Shown here piece by piece: positions 43,430-55,492 of a stretch of DNA of 64,000 nucleotides. This DNA is from Drosophila persimilis. Its lineage: Eukaryota > Arthropoda > Insecta > Diptera > Drosophilidae. The stretch spans positions 248,001 through 312,000 of the forward strand of contig NW_020825308.1 in the NCBI RefSeq assembly GCF_003286085.1, in the 5' to 3' direction. Every line of letters begins with the position of its first letter. The stretch's first letter is position 1. A model generated the notes under the pieces. The model worked only from the letters and a program-made list of their open reading frames with translations. It was not told the DNA's origin and made no database searches. The position numbers were made by a program, and so were the translations under genes.

Positions 43430-44790
43430 AATTTCAATTAAAATATCCCCCGATCTCTAGCTAAGCCACAGAGAATTTTTATAGCAGAATTCTGCTGGCC
43501 ACAAAATGGCAATTCAAGGGCTGGCTAACTGGATGGCCGACTGGGTAACTGGCTGGCCAATAAATTAGCGCAAGTAATTTGTGCAATTAACTAAAAACAG
43601 TAAAAACCGCTATTAGTTCTCGATTCTATGCGCGAATGCAGCAATCCATTGGCCATAAATTAAGCAAATGGCTAACGACTGGCTAAGTCGCGTGGGGCCA
43701 CTGTGCCATGTGGGGCGTGGGCGTGGCAGAGTCAGCTAACACACTCGCACGTGCAAATTAGCCCGCACACATATGGAATGAACTCAACAAAGGGACAATG
43801 CCACTTGGTGGAGTGTTGCAACGCGGAGATACTTGGTAATCAGGTGGGTGGGAGGAGGACCTCCTTTGAGGATCCACACAGGCTCCTAGCGATCAAAAAC
43901 CCCTTCCTTCTGGCTGTTACAATCCTGTTCATGGGCCCATCATGCCCTACGACATGCTGTGCCACTAAAGGGTACAATAAATTCATATATTTTACATAGG
44001 GGTAGCCCCCATAATGAGCTCAAGTTTGGTCTGAAGTCTGGGTCTAGGGGGGCCTAGGGTTCTTTGCGGTTCGGCGACTGGCAACAACTGTTGACAAAAT
44101 GAAATCAATAAATATTGAGCGCAAATCAATTAAAATCCACAGCGAGAGAGTCCAATCCAAAACTTCTGGGAGTCGGGAGTCTGGGAGTCTTGTGTATTTG
44201 CCCCCGAAATGAAAATATTTGCCAATTTGCGGTTTTCACAAAATTAAATTTCACCCACAAAAACGCACACACACACACACGCACACTCGCACACACACGG
44301 AAGTGAAGAGCGAAAAGCGAGAGGATTTTCAGGATAAATATGTACGAACGAGTAGTATTCTAATTTATTTATACGGCTTATTAAACTTTGTTGTAAGTTG
44401 TAGTATTTAATTAAAAATGTTTGTCAAATTTGATTTGTGGCATGCCCCCCGTTGCAGAACCAGGGCAAAAGTGACAGTTCAACCAACAATTTATAAATCA
44501 AATTAAATGAATATTCCGTGAATATTCTGTGGGTGTATGGAAATTCCACTGGAAGGCAGGGCAGATCCCAAGTACCAGGAGTATAAACTGATTATTTGCT
44601 TACGAAATTCTAGTGTTTTTGTCTGTTCAAATAGAACACGAAATTGGATTAATGATGCAAGCAGGCTAGCCAATAAAGCTTATAGAAGGGCAAAGTAAAT
44701 TAACCTCTAAAAGATTTTAAAATGGGGTCTGTAATTAGTTTTGGAAATTGGTTTAGTATTTACACAAAATTTTACCATTCAAAGAAATCC
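43430..44790. other. Flanking DNA right of the Maverick, part of the tandem block
   Basis: Non-coding DNA with a (CA)n tract at about 44263-44298. An open frame of 98 codons at 43703-43999 has no recognisable domain and shows no coding-like pattern. The stretch recurs at 47190-48550 and 50950-52173. It is probably the original host flank. Confidence 0.6.
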
Positions 44791-45134
44791 ATATGGCGTC
44801 TTTCCCTAGACGAAGGGTAACTTTCACCGCAAATTGAACAGTCAATAATCCTTAGGTCCATCGGAGTATCCAATCGAGGCCGTTTTGAAGCTCCTGACGT
44901 TGAAGGACCTTGAAGATCACTTGAATTAGATCCTTTGCTCATAAGAATCTCAAAAGCATTCCTAGGTCCCAAGCATGCTTCATAATGACTATCAAACTCT
45001 ATTAAGTCGATGGACTTAGAGCAAAGGTCACACACTACATTATTACGCAAATCAGAGCATCTCTCATAATGAGATTGAAACTCTGAAAAGTCAACGGACT
45101 TATCACACATGTTGCACTGAACTTTTGATGCCAT
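44772..45134 (-). pseudogene. Truncated pPolB N-terminus (tandem copy 2)
   Basis: Identical to the first 114 codons of the polymerase gene at 41374. After RERRHM the frame enters flank DNA and ends with DFFEW. It keeps two finger motifs but no polymerase domain. Confidence 0.85.
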
Positions 45135-45603
45135 TTTAAGTTTTATTTATTTATTTTTTTTTTTTTTGTATCGAACTAACCACTTTCACTATTGAAACAG
45201 GACTAAGGGTTTCCTTTTTAAATGGTATCTTTTTAGGCCCCTCCCAAACACCTTCTTAATCTTTTATATCCAAAACAACAGTACCTGTTCACAAACCTGT
45301 TTCAAACGATTCCTACTGGGTCAATCTAATAATATGAGGGAAAGGTTACAACCTCTATTCTACCTGAAATCCACTTATTCTTTTTGTGTAATCCTCACGT
45401 GGAAGAAACCTGTTTCAAACGAATCCTATGATTCTCTTGTAATAAGAGGAAGTGAAATTCAACCAATCAAAAGTAAAACAGAAAACATTTAAAAAATAGT
45501 GGTTAAATGTGTTATATTTATTATATATGTATGTACATATGTATATATTATTTTTAGAAAAATACATAAAAAATTCTTATTATATAAATATGTATTCGTA
45601 TTA

Positions 45604-45957
45604 TTAAAATTTCGCCTCAGCTAATTTTACCGCAGCAATTAAGTCATCATCATCTTCGTCCCGAAGTAGTTCCTGGAGTTGAGATCTTTTATCATCATCC
45701 TGATTATCTACTAAATCGAAAATGTTGTCATCATCCGGGAAAATGTATGCTGGATTATCATTATTAGACGTTGCATTCCTTGGGTCATCGTCGTCATCAT
45801 CCCATTTAATGTCACTTAACCAGGTCAAGTTGCTCTCGAGATAGGTTTGAGTCTTAATCCCAAAAATCAAGGACAGATCTACGGAGCTCGGCTGAGAGTC
45901 CAGATTTATGGTTGATTCCGGTTGGGAATCGATAAAAATGATTTCAAGGTCATCCAT
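45604..45957 (-). CDS. Acidic 117-residue TIR protein (tandem copy 2)
   Basis: Same protein as 26848-27201, in the second tandem copy of the right Maverick end. Confidence 0.65.
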   Translation of the reverse strand: MDDLEIIFIDSQPESTINLDSQPSSVDLSLIFGIKTQTYLESNLTWLSDIKWDDDDDDPRNATSNNDNPAYIFPDDDNIFDLVDNQDDDKRSQLQELLRDEDDDDLIAAVKLAEAKF

Positions 45958-46001
45958 CGTTGTTGAAAGATTACTAGTTTATGTCCTAGCTGTTAGCTGT
46001 G

Positions 46002-47189
46002 AGTAGTTATTATATAGGCACTTTGCTATGGGACAGTGTTAGGTACACAAAGGAGGAATATAAATTATAGAGAAAGTAGAAAGGTTCAAGGGCATCGAAA
46101 CCGTTTTTCAGGAAACACTTAAAAAATACCTCTAAACTATCACATTAGATTCATTGCAAAGGGATGACCTACCTGTTTGAGGGTTGTTTGAATCGCAACA
46201 CGGGACCAATCGTAAAAACAGGTTCATTGACAGTAAGAGGGAGGAGAGAGAATATAAATGAGCGAAGGATCGATTTGAGAGGATTTTACATGGTTGAGAA
46301 ACAGGATTGAGATCGAAGTTAGTTCACATTATCGCCGATAGGTGGCGCCACCAAGTAGTAAGGATAAGGGACGGTCGCTTTTTACACTGAATTACCAAAT
46401 TCGCAACATGTTGCAGCAATATTTGCTTAAGCATGTGCAGCTTGGCAACATGTTGAATGTAAGTGTGCAGCATATTGCTATGTTATTACGTGATCATGTT
46501 AAATAAATACTTATAAGATATTTTATTAACATTGAATTGGGAACCAATTTCTGCTATGTTATTAACTGGTCAAGTTAAATAAATACTTATAGGATATTTT
46601 ATAAACATTGAATTGGGAAAACAAATGTGTGAAGTTTCTGAAATTTACATCCTATAGAAAACATAGGTTGGAAACCTGGGTATCTAGATGTCCGTATAGA
46701 GGGTTGAATGGTAAGAGAACACAAATTAATGGAGATATATATAGGAGCACACAAAGAATAAAATTATAATAGGAAGACATCAAAATTAATTAATGCTACT
46801 TAGAGTAAATATACGTCTGTCCCGTATCCTTACTACTTGGTGGCGCCACCTATCGGCGATAATGTGAACTAACTTCGATCTTAATCCTGTTTCTCAACCA
46901 TTTAAAATCCTCTCAAATCGATCCTTCGCTCATTTATATTCTCTCTCCTCCCACTTACTGTCAATGAACCTGTTTTTACGATTGGTCCCGTGTTGCGATT
47001 CAAACAACCCTCAAACAGGTAGGTCATCCCTTTGCAATGAATCTAATGTGATAGTTTAGAGGTATTTTTTAAGTGTTTCCTGAAAAACGGTTTCGATGCC
47101 CTTGAACCTTTCTACTTTCTCTATAATTTATATTCCTCCTTTGTGTACCTAACACTGTCCCATAGCAAAGTGCCTATATAATAACTACT
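46002..47189. repeat. Inverted-repeat unit, tandem copy 2 (spacer flipped)
   Basis: Arms as in the other copies. The spacer (about 46367-46829) reads GGGACGGTCG first, the reverse of copy 1 at 42242-43429, where GGGACAGACG comes first. Confidence 0.9.
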
Positions 47190-48531
47190 AATTTCAATTA
47201 AAATATCCCCCGATCTCTAGCTAAGCCACAGAGAATTTTTATAGCAGAATTCTGCTGGCCACAAAATGGCAATTCAAGGGCTGGCTAACTGGATGGCCGA
47301 CTGGGTAACTGGCTGGCCAATAAATTAGCGCAAGTAATTTGTGCAATTAACTAAAAACAGTAAAAACCGCTATTAGTTCTCGATTCTATGCGCGAATGCA
47401 GCAATCCATTGGCCATAAATTAAGCAAATGGCTAACGACTGGCTAAGTCGCGTGGGGCCACTGTGCCATGTGGGGCGTGGGCGTGGCAGAGTCAGCTAAC
47501 ACACTCGCACGTGCAAATTAGCCCGCACACATATGGAATGAACTCAACAAAGGGACAATGCCACTTGGTGGAGTGTTGCAACGCGGAGATACTTGGTAAT
47601 CAGGTGGGTGGGAGGAGGACCTCCTTTGAGGATCCACACAGGCTCCTAGCGATCAAAAACCCCTTCCTTCTGGCTGTTACAATCCTGTTCATGGGCCCAT
47701 CATGCCCTACGACATGCTGTGCCACTAAAGGGTACAATAAATTCATATATTTTACATAGGGGTAGCCCCCATAATGAGCTCAAGTTTGGTCTGAAGTCTG
47801 GGTCTAGGGGGGCCTAGGGTTCTTTGCGGTTCGGCGACTGGCAACAACTGTTGACAAAATGAAATCAATAAATATTGAGCGCAAATCAATTAAAATCCAC
47901 AGCGAGAGAGTCCAATCCAAAACTTCTGGGAGTCGGGAGTCTGGGAGTCTTGTGTATTTGCCCCCGAAATGAAAATATTTGCCAATTTGCGGTTTTCACA
48001 AAATTAAATTTCACCCACAAAAACGCACACACACACACACGCACACTCGCACACACACGGAAGTGAAGAGCGAAAAGCGAGAGGATTTTCAGGATAAATA
48101 TGTACGAACGAGTAGTATTCTAATTTATTTATACGGCTTATTAAACTTTGTTGTAAGTTGTAGTATTTAATTAAAAATTTTTGTCAAATTTGATTTGTGG
48201 CATGCCCCCCGTTGCAGAACCAGGGCAAAAGTGACAGTTCAACCAACAATTTATAAATCAAATTAAATGAATATTCCGTGAATATTCTGTGGGTGTATGG
48301 AAATTCCACTGGAAGGCAGGGCAGATCCCAAGTACCAGGAGTATAAACTGATTATTTGCTTACGAAATTCTAGTGTTTTTGTCTGTTCAAATAGAACACG
48401 AAATTGGATTAATGATGCAAGCAGGCTAGCCAATAAAGCTTATAGAAGGGCAAAGTAAATTAACCTCTAAAAGATTTTAAAATGGGGTCTGTAATTAGTT
48501 TTGGAAATTGGTTTAGTATTTACACAAAATT

Positions 48532-48894
48532 TTACCATTCAAAGAAATCCATATGGCGTCTTTCCCTAGACGAAGGGTAACTTTCACCGCAAATTGAACA
48601 GTCAATAATCCTTAGGTCCATCGGAGTATCCAATCGAGGCCGTTTTGAAGCTCCTGACGTTGAAGGACCTTGAAGATCACTTGAATTAGATCCTTTGCTC
48701 ATAAGAATCTCAAAAGCATTCCTAGGTCCCAAGCATGCTTCATAATGACTATCAAACTCTATTAAGTCGATGGACTTAGAGCAAAGGTCACACACTACAT
48801 TATTACGCAAATCAGAGCATCTCTCATAATGAGATTGAAACTCTGAAAAGTCAACGGACTTATCACACATGTTGCACTGAACTTTTGATGCCAT
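48532..48894 (-). pseudogene. Truncated pPolB N-terminus (tandem copy 3)
   Basis: Same as 44772-45134, with the same junction to flank DNA. Confidence 0.85.
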
Positions 48895-49363
48895 TTTAAG
48901 TTTTATTTATTTATTTTTTTTTTTTTTGTATCGAACTAACCACTTTCACTATTGAAACAGGACTAAGGGTTTCCTTTTTAAATGGTATCTTTTTAGGCCC
49001 CTCCCAAACACCTTCTTAATCTTTTATATCCAAAACAACAGTACCTGTTCACAAACCTGTTTCAAACGATTCCTACTGGGTCAATCTAATAATATGAGGG
49101 AAAGGTTACAACCTCTATTCTACCTGAAATCCACTTATTCTTTTTGTGTAATCCTCACGTGGAAGAAACCTGTTTCAAACGAATCCTATGATTCTCTTGT
49201 AATAAGAGGAAGTGAAATTCAACCAATCAAAAGTAAAACAGAAAACATTTAAAAAATAGTGGTTAAATGTGTTATATTTATTATATATGTATGTACATAT
49301 GTATATATTATTTTTAGAAAAATACATAAAAAATTCTTATTATATAAATATGTATTCGTATTA

Positions 49364-49717
49364 TTAAAATTTCGCCTCAGCTAATTTTACCGCAGCAATT
49401 AAGTCATCATCATCTTCGTCCCGAAGTAGTTCCTGGAGTTGAGATCTTTTATCATCATCCTGATTATCTACTAAATCGAAAATGTTGTCATCATCCGGGA
49501 AAATGTATGCTGGATTATCATTATTAGACGTTGCATTCCTTGGGTCATCGTCGTCATCATCCCATTTAATGTCACTTAACCAGGTCAAGTTGCTCTCGAG
49601 ATAGGTTTGAGTCTTAATCCCAAAAATCAAGGACAGATCTACGGAGCTCGGCTGAGAGTCCAGATTTATGGTTGATTCCGGTTGGGAATCGATAAAAATG
49701 ATTTCAAGGTCATCCAT
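49364..49717 (-). CDS. Acidic 117-residue TIR protein (tandem copy 3)
   Basis: Same protein as 26848-27201, in the third tandem copy. Confidence 0.65.
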   Translation of the reverse strand: MDDLEIIFIDSQPESTINLDSQPSSVDLSLIFGIKTQTYLESNLTWLSDIKWDDDDDDPRNATSNNDNPAYIFPDDDNIFDLVDNQDDDKRSQLQELLRDEDDDDLIAAVKLAEAKF

Positions 49718-49761
49718 CGTTGTTGAAAGATTACTAGTTTATGTCCTAGCTGTTAGCTGTG

Positions 49762-50949
49762 AGTAGTTATTATATAGGCACTTTGCTATGGGACAGTGTT
49801 AGGTACACAAAGGAGGAATATAAATTATAGAGAAAGTAGAAAGGTTCAAGGGCATCGAAACCGTTTTTCAGGAAACACTTAAAAAATACCTCTAAACTAT
49901 CACATTAGATTCATTGCAAAGGGATGACCTACCTGTTTGAGGGTTGTTTGAATCGCAACACGGGACCAATCGTAAAAACAGGTTCATTGACAGTAAGAGG
50001 GAGGAGAGAGAATATAAATGAGCGAAGGATCGATTTGAGAGGATTTTACATGGTTGAGAAACAGGATTAAGATCGAAGTTAGTTCACATTATCGCCGATA
50101 GGTGGCGCCACCAAGTAGTAAGGATAAGGGACGGTCGCTTTTTACACTGAATTACCAAATTCGCAACATGTTGCAGCAATATTTTCTTAAGCATGTGCAG
50201 CTTGGCAACATGTTGAATGTAAGTGTGCATCATATTGCTATGTTATTACGTGATCATGTTAAATAAATACTTATAAGATATTTTATTAACATTGAATTGG
50301 GAACCAATTTCTGCTATGTTATTAACTGGTCAAGTTAAATAAATACTTATAGGATATTTTATAAACATTGAATTGGGAAAACAAATGTGTGAAGTTTCTG
50401 AAATTTACATCCTATAGAAAACATAGGTTGGAAACCTGGGTATCTAGATGTCCGTATAGAGGGTTGAATGGTAAGAGAACACAAATTAATGGAGATATAT
50501 ATAGGAGCACACAAAGAATAAAATTATAATAGGAAGACATCAAAATTAATTAATGCTACTTAGAGTAAATATACGTCTGTCCCGTATCCTTACTACTTGG
50601 TGGCGCCACCTATCGGCGATAATGTGAACTAACTTCGATCTCAATCCTGTTTCTCAACCATGTAAAATCCTCTCAAATCGATCCTTCGCTCATTTATATT
50701 CTCTCTCCTCCCTCTTACTGTCAATGAACCTGTTTTTACGATTGGTCCCGTGTTGCGATTCAAACAACCCTCAAACAGGTAGGTCATCCCTTTGCAATGA
50801 ATCTAATGTGATAGTTTAGAGGTATTTTTTAAGTGTTTCCTGAAAAACGGTTTCGATGCCCTTGAACCTTTCTACTTTCTCTATAATTTATATTCCTCCT
50901 TTGTGTACCTAACACTGTCCCATAGCAAAGTGCCTATATAATAACTACT
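49762..50949. repeat. Inverted-repeat unit, tandem copy 3 (spacer flipped)
   Basis: The spacer (about 50127-50589) is in the same orientation as copy 2 and opposite to copy 1. Confidence 0.9.
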
Positions 50950-52173
50950 AATTTCAATTAAAATATCCCCCGATCTCTAGCTAAGCCACAGAGAATTTTT
51001 ATAGCAGAATTCTGCTGGCCACAAAATGGCAATTCAAGGGCTGGCTAACTGGATGGCCGACTGGGTAACTGGCTGGCCAATAAATTAGCGCAAGTAATTT
51101 GTGCAATTAACTAAAAACAGTAAAAACCGCTATTAGTTCTCGATTCTATGCGCGAATGCAGCAATCCATTGGCCATAAATTAAGCAAATGGCTAACGACT
51201 GGCTAAGTCGCGTGGGGCCACTGTGCCATGTGGGGCGTGGGCGTGGCAGAGTCAGCTAACACACTCGCACGTGCAAATTAGCCCGCACACATATGGAATG
51301 AACTCAACAAAGGGACAATGCCACTTGGTGGAGTGTTGCAACGCGGAGATACTTGGTAATCAGGTGGGTGGGAGGAGGACCTCCTTTGAGGATCCACACA
51401 GGCTCCTAGCGATCAAAAACCCCTTCCTTCTGGCTGTTACAATCCTGTTCATGGGCCCATCATGCCCTACGACATGCTGTGCCACTAAAGGGTACAATAA
51501 ATTCATATATTTTACATAGGGGTAGCCCCCATAATGAGCTCAAGTTTGGTCTGAAGTCTGGGTCTAGGGGGGCTTGTGTATTTGCCCCCGAAATGAAAAT
51601 ATTGCCAATTTGCGGTTTTCACAAAATTAAATTTCACCCACAAAAACGCACACACACACACACGCACACTCGCACACACACGGAAGTGAAGAGCGAAAAG
51701 CGAGAGGATTTTCAGGATAAATATGTACGAACGAGTAGTATTCTAATTTATTTATACGGCTTATTAAACTTTGTTGTAAGTTGTAGTATTTAATTAAAAA
51801 TTTTTGTCAAATTTGATTTGTGGCATGCCCCCCGTTGCAGAACCAGGGCAAAAGTGACAGTTCAACCAACAATTTATAAATCAAATTAAATGAATATTCC
51901 GTGAATATTCTGTGGGTGTATGGAAATTCCACTGGAAGGCAGGGCAGATCCCAAGTACCAGGAGTATAAACTGATTATTTGCTTACGAAATTCTAGTGTT
52001 TTTGTCTGTTCAAATAGAACACGAAATTGGATTAATGATGCAAGCAGGCTAGCCAATAAAACTTATAGAAGGGCAAAGTAAATTAACCTCTAAAAGATTT
52101 TAAAATGGGGTCTGTAATTAGTTTTGGAAATTGGTTTAGTATTTACACAAAATTTTACCATTCAAAGAAATCC

Positions 52174-53153
52174 ATGTGGGTGTCGGTGGGAAGCCGCAGA
52201 GCGCAACAGAGGCTGTAGAGATAACAGAGCAGGTAACAGAGCGAGTAACAGAGCAATTTACAGAGCAGAAAGAGAGAGAGACTACCAGCGGCCGTCGAAC
52301 AAAGAGAGCAGAGAGCGCAGCCTAAACGATCGACGCCAAGTAATTCGGTGCCGCATATTATGCCGCAATTTTAATTAAATTAAATTATTTTAATCATAAC
52401 GAATGAAAGGCCAAGTATAATAAAACCTGGCGTCCTGGATTAAAGTTTAACTACGGACACTACGGTCCCCCTAAGCCGGGGACCACACACATTTGTGGAA
52501 GCTTAGGATAAAAGGCTTGCTATTAGAGCTGGAGAAGCATCGCCCTAGTGTAAAAAAGGAATTTACAATTAATAAATTTAATATTTTAGTGTGCTATCGC
52601 GATTACTTAAGCTAAAGGATGATTATTTATATGAAAAATAATCTTGTTGAATTTGTATTGTATTCATTTCACACCCTTAATGGGTTAATTTTAAGCGACA
52701 ATCGATGTTTCATCGATATATTGCTATCAAAAAATCGACAGCATCGATGTCCGCAAACATAATATGATTCTCCAGCTCTCAAAGGCTTGCTATTCTCATT
52801 TCCACGTCTCTTTATTGACAAATTCTGCCGTTCGCAGCTGAGAGAGTAATACAAGCGCTCTCTCAGAGAGCGGCAGATGTCTTAAATTAGAGATGACACT
52901 ATCGGCAGGTGCCTGCGTACTCCACTGTGATTGTTTGACGAGTTGGAATACTTTTTCTCCGCCTACTCAGGATACTTGAAAGAGAGAAATATATGTACAA
53001 TATATCAAATATTCCATAGTGTAAAGTAGGCCACGGTAATAAGCTCCAATTGAAAGGCGAACAAAACCTTTCATTCAGTTCAAAGTTAAGTCTGAGTCGG
53101 AAATCGTAGAGTCAAAAAATAATATTTTTTTTGTGAATATAGTTTGCCGAACG
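52174..53153. other. Non-coding region before the PAM2-motif gene
   Basis: Starts with unique DNA rich in CAGAG repeats (52190-52330). A segment AAAGGCTTGCTATT occurs twice (about 52512 and 52782). Several ATCGAT boxes (52701, 52712 and 52743) resemble DRE core sites and could belong to a promoter for the gene at 53154. No gene is recognised. Confidence 0.45.
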
Positions 53154-54108
53154 ATGTCCTGTGATAACGATAGCGAATCTATAAAGGAAGTAAAGCGTGA
53201 GGAAGGCGGCGAGGTCTCCGGGGGAAGCCGCTCTTTGACAGTCGGCGAGGTCCGTTCGCCTGGAGTGGACCGCCTATGGTCCGCAGTCCATGAGTCCATC
53301 GGGCCAGCCGATGCTGGTCCCGGGGGCAGTGGCCCCTTGCCTCATTGCGGGCGTCCAGACGGAAGTCGTAACTGGACAGCCCTTGGGGCCCCGGGAGGCC
53401 GTCACACACTCAATCCCTATGCGGCGGAGTTTGTGCCAGACGTCACTGATCACATATTTGCGGAGAAATTAAAAAACTGTAGGTTTCAAGTCCAATCCAA
53501 TCTGAACCGATTCCCATCTTGCTTTCTATTGATCAGCAGGGGTGTGCTACTCGCCCTGGAACTCTCCGCCGAACATATCGTGTGGCCAGCGCTACGACAG
53601 CATTTGGCGTGAGAGCAGCATAGAAGAGCAGCTGCCTCGTCAGGAGCAGGATGAAACCATAACAGAGCCGCAGCTGCCACAAAAGCCTCTGACGACACTG
53701 CCTGCGGTTCCGGAGGAACCCGAGGAAGCCGAGGAAGCCGAGGAGGAAGAGGACGTGCCCCAGCCAGTTAAGGTCAAAAAGAAACGCTTTAAGATCCCTG
53801 CTGGGCTCCAACGACGCTGCAGCCTTATGTAGGCGCCCTTGAGGCCTTGGAGATCAGACTAGAACAGAGCCAAAGCAGCCAGAACACTTAAATATCGAGG
53901 AGAGACGGCGTGTGGAGAACAGGAACAGCAGGAGGATCCAGAGTCCGTGACAGAAGAAGAACCAGAACCAGCCAAGGCGCAATTGCAGAATTTACGCAAT
54001 GGAAGTACTGAGTACTCCAGAGACACTCCAGAGACATATGTATGTAATCTTATACTTATACTTATACAACAATCTGTTCGTCCACTTCCAACCATAAGAT
54101 CCGATTAA
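53154..54108 (+). pseudogene. Gene with PAM2-like motif, probably decayed
   Basis: The annotated frame opens at the ATG at 53154 and runs to 53478. A 58-bp intron (GTAGGT...GATCAG, 53479-53536) then joins a second exon to a stop at 53832, giving about 206 codons. The segment LNPYAAEFVP is a perfect match to the PAM2 motif that binds the MLLE domain of poly(A)-binding protein. Exon 2 is acidic (EEPEEAEEAEEEEDVPQP) and then basic. However, 53245-53415 reads more protein-like in another frame (segment YGPQSMSPSGQPMLVPGA), and coding-like text continues past the stop in shifted frames to about 54108. I read it as a frameshifted gene. A translation regulator is possible, but I do not recognise it. 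Confidence 0.45.
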
Positions 54109-55492
54109 ACCTCCATCAAGGCTGCTTCATTGAAGAAGTGAAATCAATCAGGGCCTTCAACAGCTGCATTTAAAAGAAAGCTCCGATGGCGACTCCCTTC
54201 AGCAGCTGCATTTAAGAGACGACTCTACCTATGACATAATTTATGGTCTCCATTTTAGCGCCTTAAACGGGCTTGTGTTACTTTCCCTGGAGGGGACGTG
54301 GCGTCGGAGAGGCGCCTGTCCGCCGTCCGCCATCCCTGTCTTGCCTTGCTGCTGCATTCAGCTACTTTGTCGTGACTTTCTAATGATGTTGAATATGCAT
54401 GGATAACTTTTGCCTTACGCAAAATGTTCCTGCAGGGAAAGAAAACTTGATTTACCTGTCTATGGGTTGCATGGACAACTTGCAACACGCACCAGCCGCG
54501 CAGCAGGCATCCCCCTCCCACAGCCCACACTCCACACCCCAAAGGCAAAGTGGCGACAACTTTCCTTTTTTCGCCTTGATTATTTTACTTTTTAATACGC
54601 GGTATTTGCCAGATTAAGAGGGTATGCCGTGGTCGGGTGTCGGGTTGGTAACAGGCGGGACCTTCAGCCTTCTGTGGCACACTCTGAGGTGTCCCTGGGG
54701 TATCCTCTAGTCGCATGATCGATCCTGGCATTACTGGGGAAGCTCATAAGGGGGGGTGGCATAATGAGAAAAGTTTCATGCCTTTTCATGTCTCATTTAG
54801 AGAGGGCTGACAGCAATGTGGGCCAAAAGGGTTGACTTTCGCAAGACAATGGCCGTGGACGCGTCCGGGCCTGTCCTGTCCTGTCCCGTCTCGTCCCGTC
54901 CCTCTCTGAATATTCCGATCTGCCCGGAATGTCCTGATCTGTCTGGCAATCCGTTCCAATCCCTCATGCGGCGCTAAGATTCCGCAGCTGCCCGTGACTT
55001 TTGAATTTTGAATGATTAAAATGGCCAAAAGGCGGAGCCGAGCAGCTGCAGCAATTGTTGGCGGAAACAATTACCAAGTTGTATGCAAAAGCGCCAATGG
55101 AGGACGAAACTTTCACGCCGCTCAATGTCAGGCCAGAGCAGGACATGTGGCAGGCGCCACCTGTGCCGCAACACACACACACACACACACACCCAGGCCG
55201 ACGAAAAGGATTGGCAATTTTGTGCCAATTTTCTCCGCCTTCTGTTTGTTTATGAAACAAGTCACGTAAACGTTGTTGTGTGTCCTCGTGGAAGCCCATG
55301 CCATGCCATGCCTGGCCCCCCTTCCGGCCCCCCTAGTATCTCTCTGCCAGGGGGCGTTGAACCGGGGGCATCTGGCTAAATGGGCGTGCCATCACCTTGT
55401 TGTGTTGGCTCCCCCCTTCCCGCTCCCCTCCCTGGCGATTGTCATTGGCATCGAGAATTTAGCAATTGGCAAACGTCACGAAAGCAGCACCA
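53791..55492. repeat. First copy of the 8,951-bp tandem duplication (start)
   Basis: 53791-55049 is repeated at 62742-64000 with no length change and about two substitutions seen (near 54844 and 54993). The duplicated unit begins inside the tail of the PAM2-motif gene. 54109-55492 has no recognisable gene; it holds a (CA)n run near 55170 and several short random frames. Confidence 0.9.

Larger units (their letters stand above)
41031..52173. repeat. Three-copy tandem block of 3.76 kb
   Basis: Copies start at 41031, 44791 and 48551. Each contains the start of the pPolB gene, the right Maverick TIR with its inverted-repeat unit (42242-43429, 46002-47189, 49762-50949) and 1.36 kb of flanking DNA. 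The junction joins AAAGAAATCC (flank) to ATATGGCGTC (pPolB) in the same way both times. The third copy lacks about 137 bp near 51572 and continues into unique DNA at 52174. Confidence 0.95.

Noticed and set aside
43703-43999. 98-codon frame in the Maverick flank, present three times
   Set aside because: It is copied with the tandem block, so repetition is not evidence of selection; no domain seen.
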